From assembly GCA_963678855.1 (NCBI GenBank), contig OY787448.1:496001-560000 (forward strand): a stretch of 64,000 nucleotides of DNA, written 5' to 3'. Below the pieces are notes generated by a model. That model was not told the origin of the DNA. It saw only the letters and a program-made list of their open reading frames with translations, and searched no databases. The position numbers were made by a program, and so were the translations under genes. The stretch comes from F22 sp963678855 (lineage in GTDB: Bacteria; Bacteroidota; Bacteroidia; Bacteroidales; Bacteroidaceae). Below are positions 1-8,532 of the stretch, in pieces (positions within the stretch are counted from its first letter, which is position 1; the number at the start of each line of letters is the position of its first letter).

Positions 1-985
1 GTGTTTCGTCAAACTGCAAATTAAACTGACCAGCTTGACGATGGAGCGTGGCTTCAGCGAAATCGGGAGTGTGGCGGGGTTTGTATAGCACGCGTTCACT
101 ACTCCAGTCATCTGCCCAAGGTACACCTGCTATGTCGTGAAAGCCATTGAGCTGAACTTCCTTGACAAAGTGTTGTACACTGGCTTCTCGGCCTTTGCTG
201 ACATAGATAATATTCTCGTCTATATCTTTCTGAACGCAATACCATGGACCACCTGATAAGCCTAAGCCTTTGCGTTGGCCTATAGTGTGAAACCAATGTC
301 CGTGGTGTGTACCGAGTATCTTGCCTGTACCTCGTTCTATGATACGCCCTGGCTTCTTGCCAAGAAAATCGCCCACAAGGTCTTTATACTGGATATTTCC
401 CAAGAAGCAGATGCCTTGACTGTCGCGGCGACTTGCTGGTGGGAGATTCAACCCTTTGGCGATATCACGGACTTCATACTTCATCAGATCTCCCAAGGGA
501 AACAAGCTCTTGTCGAACTGGCGATTGGTGATCTGTGCTAAGAAGTCGGTCTGATCCTTAATCGGGTCTTTGGCTACGCCCAACCATTCTTGGTTGTTGT
601 AGTGTATGCGTGAAGCGTAATGTCCTGTGGCAATATGATCATATGCATGTCCTGCTTGGTCTTCAAAGCAGCCAAACTTAATGAGCCGGTTGCACATCAC
701 ATCGGGATTGGGTGTCAAGCCATTTTTGACTTGTTTGATAATGTAGCCTACTACATTCTCCCAGTATTCTTTATGCAAATCGATGATTTCCAATTTGGCA
801 CCATACTGCTTGGCAAGCATCTGACAGATTTGCGTATCTTCTTCTTTCGTACAACTATATCCTTGGTCGGGATCGGGACCAATATTGATATAGAAGAGGT
901 CGGGGGTGTGTCCTTGCTCTTTCAGCAAGTGTAGTGCAACAGCACTATCTACCCCACCCGACAATAGTAATGCTGTTGATGTCAT
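1..985 (-). CDS. mnmA: tRNA 2-thiouridylase MnmA, first copy (3' end cut by window)
   Basis: MnmA puts sulfur on U34 of Lys, Glu and Gln tRNAs in the cytoplasm, using ATP and a persulfide. About 328 residues are visible; the C-terminus lies beyond the window edge. The PP-loop SGGVDS is at residues 9-14. The two catalytic cysteines sit in PDVMCN (C98) and SQGICF (C193), matching the E. coli arrangement, so this is the canonical-looking copy. The ATG at 985 lies 10 bp after the cysK stop, so it probably shares the cysK transcript. A second, more divergent mnmA lies at 8533-9666. Family identity is secure. Confidence 0.95.
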   Translation of the reverse strand, partial: MTSTALLLSGGVDSAVALHLLKEQGHTPDLFYINIGPDPDQGYSCTKEEDTQICQMLAKQYGAKLEIIDLHKEYWENVVGYIIKQVKNGLTPNPDVMCNRLIKFGCFEDQAGHAYDHIATGHYASRIHYNNQEWLGVAKDPIKDQTDFLAQITNRQFDKSLFPLGDLMKYEVRDIAKGLNLPPASRRDSQGICFLGNIQYKDLVGDFLGKKPGRIIERGTGKILGTHHGHWFHTIGQRKGLGLSGGPWYCVQKDIDENIIYVSKGREASVQHFVKEVQLNGFHDIAGVPWADDWSSERVLYKPRHTPDFAEATLHRQAGQFNLQFDET

Positions 986-995
986 CCGTACTTAT

Positions 996-1943
996 TTATA
1001 ATGGATAATCATCAAAAGCATACAATGCTGTCGATAAATAACGTTCTCCTGTATCGGCAAGTATCACAACGATACGTTTGTTTTCATTGCCTGGTTGTAG
1101 TGCGTATTGTGTAGCAGTATGCAGGGCTGCACCACTAGAGATACCTACAAGGAGGCCTTCTTGATGCGCCACTAGCCTACTGGCTTTGATGGCATCTTGA
1201 TCACTTACTCGCACCACTTCTTTGACATGTGTAGGATCGTAGTTTATTGGTTCGAATCCTGCTCCGATACCTTGAATCATATGAGGACCTGCTTGACCAC
1301 CAGTAAGCACTGGCGAGCGTTCTGGTTCTATAGCAAGAAACTCAATTGCTGGGTTTAGTTCATGTAGTCGTTGTGAGATGCCTGTAAGTGTACCACCTGT
1401 ACCTACTCCTGCAACTACTGTGTCGACTTGACCATCTGTATCTGCCCAAATCTCTTCGGCTGTAGTAGCGCGATGGATGGCTGGATTGGCTGGATTGTCA
1501 AACTGTTTTAGTGCAACGGCATTTGGCATGGTTTCGGTCAATCTTTCGGCTTCTGCAATGGCTCCGCCCATTCCTAGATTACCTGGAGTAAGATGTAGGT
1601 CCACACCAAGAGCTTTGAGTAGGTTCTGACGCTCTACACTCATGGTCTCTGGCATAGTCAGAATGACTTGATAGCCTTTGGCCGCAGCAACCCATGCGAT
1701 ACCGATACCAGTATTGCCACTAGTGGCTTCAACAATAACTGAATTGGCATGAAGCAAGCCTTTCTTTTCGGCATCTTCAATCATGGCTAAACCGATGCGA
1801 TCTTTCACACTACCACCAGGGTTGAAAGACTCTAGTTTGGCAATGATAGGAGTTTTAAGTCCTGCTTCTTCACTATATCGTGGAAGTTCTACAAGTGGTG
1901 TATTACCAACAAGTTGAGTTAAATCGGAATAAATTTTTTTCAT
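996..1943 (-). CDS. cysK: Cysteine synthase A (O-acetylserine sulfhydrylase)
   Basis: This PLP enzyme makes cysteine from O-acetylserine and sulfide in the cytoplasm. At 315 aa it has normal family length. The PLP lysine lies in PGGSVKDR (about residue 46), the substrate loop is TSGNTG (about 74-79), and the phosphate-binding loop is GTGGT. The segment LTPGNLGMGG replaces the more usual LTPGAKGMKG, a small variation in an otherwise standard sequence. A TAnnTTTG promoter lies just upstream, and mnmA follows 10 bp after the stop. Pairing a sulfur-assimilation gene with a tRNA-thiolation gene makes metabolic sense, since cysteine is the sulfur source for MnmA. Confidence 0.95.
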   Translation of the reverse strand: MKKIYSDLTQLVGNTPLVELPRYSEEAGLKTPIIAKLESFNPGGSVKDRIGLAMIEDAEKKGLLHANSVIVEATSGNTGIGIAWVAAAKGYQVILTMPETMSVERQNLLKALGVDLHLTPGNLGMGGAIAEAERLTETMPNAVALKQFDNPANPAIHRATTAEEIWADTDGQVDTVVAGVGTGGTLTGISQRLHELNPAIEFLAIEPERSPVLTGGQAGPHMIQGIGAGFEPINYDPTHVKEVVRVSDQDAIKASRLVAHQEGLLVGISSGAALHTATQYALQPGNENKRIVVILADTGERYLSTALYAFDDYPL

Positions 1944-1967
1944 ATCTCTAATTCTTTAATTTAAGGG

Positions 1968-1998
1968 CAAAAGTAGTTGATTTGTGTGATTTACACAA
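1968..1998 (-). promoter_or_regulatory. Bacteroidetes-type promoter of cysK, with an inverted repeat
   Basis: On the minus strand the -7 element TACTTTTG (1975 to 1968) is preceded, after 20 bp, by TTG (1998 to 1996). The -33 end overlaps an inverted repeat, TTGTGT-5-ACACAA (1982-1998), a plausible operator for a dimeric repressor. The regulator is unknown; the half-site resembles those of Rex and CRP/FNR-type proteins. Confidence 0.65.
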
Positions 1999-2043
1999 TA
2001 CCATATGTGTGGTAATTGTGCAGGTTATGTTTAAGAGAAGCCG

Positions 2044-2085
2044 AAAAGCCGCCGTGTCTTACGCATATAAGGCACGACGGCTTTT
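2044..2085. terminator. Intrinsic terminator after the RluA-type gene
   Basis: Arms 2044-2056 and 2073-2085 (AAAAGCCGCCGTG and CACGACGGCTTTT) form a 13-bp stem with one mismatch around a 16-nt loop. It begins 3 bp beyond the pseudouridine synthase stop and separates it from cysK. The A/T ends of the stem could let it act both ways. Confidence 0.75.
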
Positions 2086-2087
2086 GG

Positions 2088-3044
2088 TTAAAACATTTGC
2101 TTAAATATCTGTGGGTAGAAGTTTTCGTACTCCATCCACTCCTTGGTTACTGGATGATAGAAACCAAGTTTGAAGCAGTGTAAATGCAAACGAGGCTCAT
2201 CCAAGATTGGGCACATCAGGCGCTCCATATGGAAGCGCATCTGGTTGCGAATGGTCCACTCTGGGTCTAATTCTACTAGCGTGATTGGACGATTAGGATC
2301 TTCTGGATGAGTACTTTCTTTGATACGTGTGTACTTGGTACAAGTGATATCTTCGTAGTTCATACGATTTGGCGCGAAGCTCACTTGTGGTTCACGATTT
2401 TCATCTAGCCATGAACTCACTTGGCCTTTGGCGTTCTTCAGCTTACCATCTAGGACAGCTACAAAACGGAATTCACGTACGAGGTCGTACCATTCTTTGA
2501 CTAAGTTATCTTTGGTCTTTTCGTCTTTGGCCATAATCAATAGACCTGAGCAATCACGCTCTAGACGGTTGACTGTAAAGAGTTTATGCTGTCTGTTACG
2601 ACGTTGTAATAGACGCAACAACACATCATACACACTAGTCTCACGACTGTATGCAGGTGTCTTGGTAGCAATACCTGCTTTCTTATCAATCACAAGCAAG
2701 TAAGCATCTTCATAGACCACCTTAAATGATTGGTGGGTGATTTCTTGGTGACCACGTGTACGTGAAATACGTACCAATTGACCTGGCTTCAACAAAAAGT
2801 CCCATTGGCTCACCACTTCCTTATCTACATACACCTGACGGTGCGACAAATAGCTCTTGGCTACTTGACGGCTGATTCCATGCATGGCTACATCCATAAG
2901 GAATTGCATCAAAGGCATCTCTTGCTTTACAGGGAAGTTCATAAACTTCTCTGCAGCTCTGAATCGCTTAGGACCTTGTGCCTGATGACCACGCTTTTTA
3001 GTATCGCGCCCCTTCTGAGCACGGCTTCTTCTATCTTTACTCAT
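2088..3044 (-). CDS. RluA-family pseudouridine synthase with S4 domain; catalytic Asp replaced by Glu
   Basis: The 318-aa protein has a basic N-terminus, an S4-like RNA-binding segment (about 45-100) and an RluA-type fold. The family signature HRLDxxTSG reads NRLERDCSG, so the usually invariant catalytic aspartate is Glu162 (codon GAG at 2561-2559). The enzyme may be inactive, altered, or an RNA-binding protein. I chose the ATG at 3044 because an in-frame TTG at 3068 lies inside the -7 promoter element TACCTTTG and cannot be translated from that promoter. The family is clear; the target (rRNA or tRNA) is not. Confidence 0.85.
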   Translation of the reverse strand: MSKDRRSRAQKGRDTKKRGHQAQGPKRFRAAEKFMNFPVKQEMPLMQFLMDVAMHGISRQVAKSYLSHRQVYVDKEVVSQWDFLLKPGQLVRISRTRGHQEITHQSFKVVYEDAYLLVIDKKAGIATKTPAYSRETSVYDVLLRLLQRRNRQHKLFTVNRLERDCSGLLIMAKDEKTKDNLVKEWYDLVREFRFVAVLDGKLKNAKGQVSSWLDENREPQVSFAPNRMNYEDITCTKYTRIKESTHPEDPNRPITLVELDPEWTIRNQMRFHMERLMCPILDEPRLHLHCFKLGFYHPVTKEWMEYENFYPQIFKQMF

Positions 3045-3065
3045 ATATTTCTTCTGTATTCGGTG

Positions 3066-3096
3066 CAAAGGTACTGATTTACGTAGGACTTACCAA
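3066..3096 (-). promoter_or_regulatory. Promoter of the RluA-family gene
   Basis: The minus strand carries TACCTTTG (3073 to 3066) with TTG (3096 to 3094) 20 bp upstream, a textbook Bacteroidetes sigma-ABfr arrangement. The start codon at 3044 follows about 20 nt after the -7 element, which decides the gene start. Confidence 0.75.
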
Positions 3097-3166
3097 CTAA
3101 ATATCTGATTCTGTAGCGGTTTTATTTCGGTGTATAGTTGTACTACCTAGACTTGGCGTTCTTTTT

Positions 3167-3197
3167 TTTGTTTATTCGATTATTCTAGTTATATTTG
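3167..3197 (+). promoter_or_regulatory. Promoter of the glycosyltransferase pair
   Basis: TTTG at 3167-3170, a 19-bp spacer and TATATTTG at 3190-3197 match the Bacteroidetes consensus. A 7-bp hairpin (CACTCAA/TTGAGTG, 3201-3218) would lie at the extreme 5' end of the transcript and may protect it. Confidence 0.7.
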
Positions 3198-3246
3198 TTG
3201 CACTCAATATTTTGAGTGTTGTATATGTACATTTAACCGCTAGTAT

Positions 3247-4182
3247 ATGAAAAAGATATCATTGATGGTTCCAGCCTACAACGAAGAAAAGGTGTTGGAT
3301 AAACTTTACATAGAGTTAGTGAAACTAATGGATCGTCACCCCAATTACGATTGGGAGATTCTTTTTGTCAATGATGGTAGTCGTGACAATACATTACCTA
3401 TTATTCAAGATATGCGTGTGAAGGATGAGCGCGTGTGTTATGTCAATCTAAGCCGTAATTTTGGTAAAGAGAAAGCGATGCTAGCTGGTTTTGATTATGT
3501 GACTGGAGATGCATGTGTGATTATGGACGCAGATCTTCAAGATCCTCCTGAATTAGTGGATGGAATGATTGCTCTCTGGGAAGAGGGTTATGAAGATGTC
3601 TATGCCAAGCGTAATGGCCGTGGTAAAGAATCTTGGTTACGTAAGAAATTATCACTAGCTTTCTATGATATCCTTCAACGTGTAAGCCGTGTAGAGATTC
3701 TAAAGAATGTAGGTGATTTTCGTTTGTTGGACAAGCGCTGTATAGAGAGTCTTCGCCAACTAAGAGAATCTGAGCGCTATACCAAAGGACTTTTCTGTTG
3801 GATCGGTTATAAGAAAAAAGAGATTACTTTTGACCGAGCCGACCGCGCCGCTGGTGAATCAAATTGGAACTTCTTTAGCTTGTTTAATCTTGCGATTGAA
3901 GGGATTACAACATTCTCTGTTGCTCCATTACGATTAGCATCTATTACTGGGATTGTGATATCTATGATTACCTTTATTATGATGCTGTTTTACTTGATTA
4001 AAACATTAATCTATGGTGATGAAGCAGCCGGTTTCCCTACAACCATTATCGTTATTTTATTCTTAGGTGGCCTACAATTATTATCACTAGGAATTATTGG
4101 GGAATATTTGGGCCGAATATTCGAGGAAACGAAGAAGCGTCCTGTATATATCGCCAGTGAATACAACGGCAAAAAAGTCTAA
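3247..4182 (+). CDS. Family 2 glycosyltransferase, polyprenyl-phosphate type (GtrB/Dpm1-like)
   Basis: The protein probably moves a sugar from a nucleotide donor to undecaprenyl phosphate on the inner face of the membrane. Of 311 residues, the first ~210 form a GT-A domain with the start PAYNEE, the NDGSRD motif and the metal-binding DADLQDPPE (94-102). Two hydrophobic segments (about 230-252 and 265-288) anchor the C-terminus, as in GtrB. The length is typical. It is followed after 75 bp by a polyprenyl glycosylphosphotransferase on the same strand, so both probably serve envelope or surface glycan assembly. The sugar cannot be told from sequence. Confidence 0.9.
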   Translation: MKKISLMVPAYNEEKVLDKLYIELVKLMDRHPNYDWEILFVNDGSRDNTLPIIQDMRVKDERVCYVNLSRNFGKEKAMLAGFDYVTGDACVIMDADLQDPPELVDGMIALWEEGYEDVYAKRNGRGKESWLRKKLSLAFYDILQRVSRVEILKNVGDFRLLDKRCIESLRQLRESERYTKGLFCWIGYKKKEITFDRADRAAGESNWNFFSLFNLAIEGITTFSVAPLRLASITGIVISMITFIMMLFYLIKTLIYGDEAAGFPTTIIVILFLGGLQLLSLGIIGEYLGRIFEETKKRPVYIASEYNGKKV

Positions 4183-4257
4183 TCACACCAAAACCTTTTA
4201 AGCACAATCTAACCACTTAACCGACCTTAAATATAATACTTAAAACAACATTGCCCC

Positions 4258-5661
4258 ATGAGTAGAACGCATAAGCAGGGGTACTCGCCTTTCTTACCTT
4301 ACATCGTATCACTGGGAGATTTCTTAGTGATTAACTGTGCATTTATCTTATTTTTTATGTGGTATGACGATAATAGTTTTCTGGCTATTATCGGCAATTA
4401 TACACGCATATTGGTCTGTTGGAATACCAGTTACTTCTTAGCACGTGTGCAGACTTCATATTATGCATATAAACGCTTCAGCTCACCTGGTAGACTTTTG
4501 CGTAGCTTAGTGATGCACTACATGATATTTGTCGTCTTATTTTTAGGATTGTCTGTGCTCCTGACTTCACAGTCTGAGATTATCGTGCTCCCTATGATGT
4601 TCTTACTCCCCTTGTTGCTGGTGCTTATAATGATTATGCGCAGCTCTTCACGGGCTTTAGTGAGTTGGTACAGAAAAAAAGGACGGAATTCACGCAATAT
4701 GGTGCTCGTAGGCAATACGAAAAGTATCAGGCAGCTTTTTGAATCGACATACAACAATCCTTATACGGGGCTTCATGTGGTAGGTTATTTTGCAGAAGAG
4801 CCGATGGACTATGCACCAGAAGGGCTGACTTACCTAGGACAGCCGAAAGAGGCAATCACTTGGTTTGACAATACAGACAAACATATACATCAAGTTTATT
4901 GTCAAGTGGGCGAAAAATATCAACCAATAGAACATGCATTATTAGATTATTGTGAATCGCATGTCATCAAATTTTATGTGATTCCAGCTGTATCACAGTT
5001 TGTGCATCGCAGCTTAAGTTTTGCCACCTTCGATGAGATACCTATGCTGAGTGTAAGACCAGAGCCTCTTGCAGATGATTTGAACAAATTTCTCAAGCGT
5101 AGTTTCGACTTGGTTTTCTCGTCAATAGCGTTGTGTGTCCTATTCCCTATAGGATTCTTAATTGCTAGTATTGGCAATATCTTTAATGGGAATAGTCTTT
5201 TTAGTCGTCAAAAACGAACAGGCTTAAACAATAAGCCATTTACATGCTACACGTTTACTAGCTTTCACTCTAAAGACAACGAGGGCGGTCAACAAGAGAA
5301 CGCACCTTATGAGCAAAGAACGAGAAACAAATGGGAGCAATTTTTACATCGTTCTCATATTGATATAATACCTCAATTTTGGAATGTGCTTAAGGGGGAC
5401 ATGAGTATTGTAGGACCTAGGCCACATCTAGTAGACAATGCGAACATGTACAGAACTACTGTCGACCGATACTTATTAAGACATTACGTAAAACCTGGTA
5501 TCACTGGATGGTCACAGGTGCACGGCTTCAACGGAGAAGTAAAGTCCTTATCACAAATAGAACGAAGAGTAAAACAAGATGTATGGTATATCGAGCACTG
5601 GGGCATGTTTCTCGACTTGCGTATCATTGCTATGACTTGTGCTGTGCTATTCAAAAAATAA
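4258..5661 (+). CDS. Polyprenyl-phosphate glycosylphosphotransferase (WcaJ/WbaP-like)
   Basis: This enzyme family starts a glycan by moving a sugar-1-phosphate to undecaprenyl phosphate. The 467-aa protein has four to five membrane helices in the first ~130 residues, a nucleotide-binding-like middle region, then the catalytic bacterial sugar transferase domain from KRSFDL (about 281), with its hydrophobic hairpin, RQKRTGLNNKPF, and NVLKGDMSIVGPRPH. The usual KFRTM segment reads CYTFTSFH, so that loop has diverged. It follows the GT2 gene without an obvious promoter and ends at a strong terminator. No other capsule genes are nearby, so this may be a minimal locus. Confidence 0.88.
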   Translation: MSRTHKQGYSPFLPYIVSLGDFLVINCAFILFFMWYDDNSFLAIIGNYTRILVCWNTSYFLARVQTSYYAYKRFSSPGRLLRSLVMHYMIFVVLFLGLSVLLTSQSEIIVLPMMFLLPLLLVLIMIMRSSSRALVSWYRKKGRNSRNMVLVGNTKSIRQLFESTYNNPYTGLHVVGYFAEEPMDYAPEGLTYLGQPKEAITWFDNTDKHIHQVYCQVGEKYQPIEHALLDYCESHVIKFYVIPAVSQFVHRSLSFATFDEIPMLSVRPEPLADDLNKFLKRSFDLVFSSIALCVLFPIGFLIASIGNIFNGNSLFSRQKRTGLNNKPFTCYTFTSFHSKDNEGGQQENAPYEQRTRNKWEQFLHRSHIDIIPQFWNVLKGDMSIVGPRPHLVDNANMYRTTVDRYLLRHYVKPGITGWSQVHGFNGEVKSLSQIERRVKQDVWYIEHWGMFLDLRIIAMTCAVLFKK

Positions 5662-5663
5662 AT

Positions 5664-5702
5664 AAAACGAGACACTTTGGAACGTTCAAAGTGTCTCGTT
5701 TT
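5664..5702. terminator. Strong bidirectional terminator between convergent operons
   Basis: A perfect 15-bp stem (arms 5664-5678 and 5688-5702, AAAACGAGACACTTT and its complement) with a 9-nt loop lies between the sugar transferase stop and the xseA stop. A and T runs on both sides let it end transcripts from both strands. Confidence 0.9.
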
Positions 5703-5703
5703 A

Positions 5704-7098
5704 TTATTCTTCCCCTGTCGTCGTATCTTGCACCGTACTGGTGATTTCTCCTTGATGCAAATGAGTCACTAGGGTATCTCCTATTTGAACATCTGCTGCA
5801 CTCTTTAGAAGTTTGCCATCGACAAAAGTCATAGAATAACCTTTCTCCAATATACGTTCTGGTGAACAGTCGTGCACACGCTGAGCTATGCGCTCCAACT
5901 GGTCTCGTCTACTTTTCAAGGCATTCGCAGCTCCTGTCTGAATCTGCTGTTGAATAAATTCAAGTTGGCTACGCTTTCTTTCTAAAGACATCAATGGAGC
6001 ATTTTTCAGATGCATCTCTAACTGAATAAGACGTTGATGCTCCTGACGGATACGTTGTGGAATATGTACTAAAACAAACTGCTGGTATTGCTGCACCCGT
6101 CTTTTTTCTTCTTCCATGCGGCGCTGAACAAGTAAAGGAATGCGATGTTGAAGGTCTTGCAATCTATGCTTTTCTTCATCAAGCACATCGCGGACTGTCT
6201 GTTGGATATATGCTTCTATATTTAAGAGTTGAGTATATAGTTCTTCCATCTTTTCCAACAAGAAGGCAGCCACTGCTGTAGGGGTCTTCAAACTCATACA
6301 AGCTAGTTCATCGAGCACCGTAGTATCACGTTCGTGTCCTATACCCACTAAAATTGGAATTGGAAACTGTGCCACAGCTGCAGCAAGCATATAGGTATCG
6401 AAGTCATTCAAGTCGGAGGTGGCTCCACCACCGCGGATTATAACAACCACATCGTAATCTACCCCACTATCCAATATGCCATCTAAAGCTTCTAAAATAG
6501 ATGCTTCGGTGTTTTGTCCTTGCATGCTGGAAGCATACAAATGAGTATAGAACGTATACCCCTGACTATTCTGATGAAGCTGGTCACAAAAGTCACCATA
6601 ACCTGCTGCAGAAGAACTTGAGATAACGGCTATCTTTTGTATGGGCGATGGTAAAGTCAATGACTTATTCATATCATCGACACCTTCTTCTTTCAATTGC
6701 TTCAAGATAAGCATGCGTCTGCGAGCTTGTTCTCCTAGAGTATATGTAGGATCAATATCAACAACCTGAAGACTGGCCCCATACAATGGATGAAAGGTCA
6801 CACGAACTAACAGCAATACTTGCTGACCAGCACTCAGACGCTGTCCTGTGCCTTGAATAAACTTGGGTTCTAATTGATTGTACGTACTTGCCCAAATATT
6901 GGCGCGCATCTTGGCTAGGGTCTGTCCAGAACGTGCATCTTGCTGCACCAATTCTAAATAACAGTGACCTCTACTCTGAGAGACACGAGCTATCTCAGCC
7001 TGGACCCAGTAGTTATGGGGCATGCCGTGAAGCAACACATCTTGAATGTGTTGACCAAGGGCCTCTAAGGACCAAGCATCAGGCTGTTCGTCGTACAT
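5704..7098 (-). CDS. xseA: Exodeoxyribonuclease VII large subunit
   Basis: XseA is the catalytic subunit of ExoVII, which degrades single-stranded DNA from both ends. The 464-aa protein has an N-terminal OB fold (about 10-110), a catalytic core with IIRGGGATSDLNDFD and GHERDTTVLDE, and a long coiled-coil C-terminus, in the usual family order. I start it at the ATG at 7098; an in-frame TTG at 7104 directly after the upstream stop is possible but has no Shine-Dalgarno site. It is the last gene of the rex operon. The small subunit xseB, often adjacent, is absent here and must be elsewhere. Confidence 0.93.
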   Translation of the reverse strand: MYDEQPDAWSLEALGQHIQDVLLHGMPHNYWVQAEIARVSQSRGHCYLELVQQDARSGQTLAKMRANIWASTYNQLEPKFIQGTGQRLSAGQQVLLLVRVTFHPLYGASLQVVDIDPTYTLGEQARRRMLILKQLKEEGVDDMNKSLTLPSPIQKIAVISSSSAAGYGDFCDQLHQNSQGYTFYTHLYASSMQGQNTEASILEALDGILDSGVDYDVVVIIRGGGATSDLNDFDTYMLAAAVAQFPIPILVGIGHERDTTVLDELACMSLKTPTAVAAFLLEKMEELYTQLLNIEAYIQQTVRDVLDEEKHRLQDLQHRIPLLVQRRMEEEKRRVQQYQQFVLVHIPQRIRQEHQRLIQLEMHLKNAPLMSLERKRSQLEFIQQQIQTGAANALKSRRDQLERIAQRVHDCSPERILEKGYSMTFVDGKLLKSAADVQIGDTLVTHLHQGEITSTVQDTTTGEE

Positions 7099-7104
7099 CG
7101 TCAA

Positions 7105-8532
7105 TTAATCTTGTTTCTTATTTTTATAAATCTTCCAGAAGTCTGGGATGCCATTTCCATAGATATTATCTGGATAGTCTACACGGTCACCGCTGTTTCG
7201 TACTACATTGATAAGTTCATAAACTGTCAATTCTGGAAAAGCCTGCCATAGACAAGCAATACCTCCACAGACTGTAGGAGCAGCATAACTGGTTCCATTG
7301 CCATGAGTAGTCCAACCAGCAGATCCTTCAAGCCCTGCACGGTCACCCATAGCGACAACATCTGGTTTGATGCGTCCATCTGCTGTATTACCAATAGAAG
7401 AGAATTTAGCGAGTACGCCATCTTTGTCCACAGCGCCTACAGTTAATATATCAAAGGCATCAGCTGGAGGAGTGATTTTCTTCCAACTCTTACTGCCTGA
7501 ATTGCCTGCACTACAGACCACTAGCATCCCTCTTGATGCAGCATGGCTACACTGACGAGATATTAGGGCATGCTGTCCATTCAAATGACGAAGCTTAAAT
7601 CTATCTTGCTTAATATCAAAATCGTAATACCCTAAAGAGCAGTTGACAAGCTGCACTCCTACACTGTCGGCATATTCAATGGCTGTACAAAAATAATCTT
7701 GCTCAACCAACTGCTCGCTATAGTCATTCTCTGAACGTAGCAAATAATAACTAGCATCGGGTGCTGAGCCCACCATATGATAAGGTTCATTGGCACCCAG
7801 ACACGATAAGACATGCATACCATGATCGGATTCTTCATACACATCATTCGCACCTTGAGTAGCAAAGTCATAGGCAGCATATATCTGCGTGTGCTTGAAG
7901 CTATGTAGGGTGTCTACATTATGGAATCCGCCATCAATGACTGCAATTTTAATCCCTTCGCCTGTAAAGCCTTGTGCATGCAGACTATCTATCCCTAGCA
8001 TACTTATCTGACGAGTAGCTGCTCCATAATAATCAGCTTTCTTATCTTGCTTCTTCTTAATTAAAGGCACTCTCTTGACTGGTTTTGGATGCTCTACAAA
8101 ATGGTCTTCTTGCGGTCGCCAGACAACACGCACTTCCTTAACAAAAGACAGGTTTCGGATAGAATCGACAATGGCTTTACGCTCTTTTCTCTTAGGTGCT
8201 AAGACACTAAAAGTTACAAAGTTTTCCCATTTACCAACAGTCACGATATGTGCACCTATCTTATTGATTGTATCTAGATACACTCGGCATACAGGTAAGT
8301 CTAGTGAATCTACTGCTAGCCCTTGACGCACTCGACGCTCAATAGCCTCTCTTGATAAGAATGCTTCAGGATGGCTTAAAGAATAAGTAGTCGCAGCTTT
8401 ATCTTTCAAGACAGCACGATAACGCACAGGCGAGTCCTGCTGGACAAAACCTGCACCTACGGCTGTAATGGGTAGGATAAATATCCATACACATAGATAG
8501 ACTATGCATTGTAGTAATCGGTAATTATTCAA
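7105..8532 (-). CDS. Secreted subtilisin-like (S8) serine protease
   Basis: A hydrophobic signal segment covers residues 8-28, then a prodomain of roughly 140 residues, then an S8 domain. The catalytic triad is visible: D200 (VIDGGF), H237 (DHGMHV), S415 (GTSYAAP), with oxyanion N344 (SAGNSG). There is no type IX secretion C-terminal domain, so it is probably periplasmic or cell-attached. The start is a TTG at 8532 directly abutting the mnmA stop; it is supported by a strong AAGGAGG five bases upstream, inside the end of mnmA, which is rare in this phylum. It lies mid-operon between mnmA2 and xseA. Confidence 0.92.
   Translation of the reverse strand: MNNYRLLQCIVYLCVWIFILPITAVGAGFVQQDSPVRYRAVLKDKAATTYSLSHPEAFLSREAIERRVRQGLAVDSLDLPVCRVYLDTINKIGAHIVTVGKWENFVTFSVLAPKRKERKAIVDSIRNLSFVKEVRVVWRPQEDHFVEHPKPVKRVPLIKKKQDKKADYYGAATRQISMLGIDSLHAQGFTGEGIKIAVIDGGFHNVDTLHSFKHTQIYAAYDFATQGANDVYEESDHGMHVLSCLGANEPYHMVGSAPDASYYLLRSENDYSEQLVEQDYFCTAIEYADSVGVQLVNCSLGYYDFDIKQDRFKLRHLNGQHALISRQCSHAASRGMLVVCSAGNSGSKSWKKITPPADAFDILTVGAVDKDGVLAKFSSIGNTADGRIKPDVVAMGDRAGLEGSAGWTTHGNGTSYAAPTVCGGIACLWQAFPELTVYELINVVRNSGDRVDYPDNIYGNGIPDFWKIYKNKKQD

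Noticed and set aside
1249..1259. TTCGAATC inside cysK, like a tRNA T-loop.
   Set aside because: It lies inside a conserved coding gene and no acceptor or anticodon stem fits.
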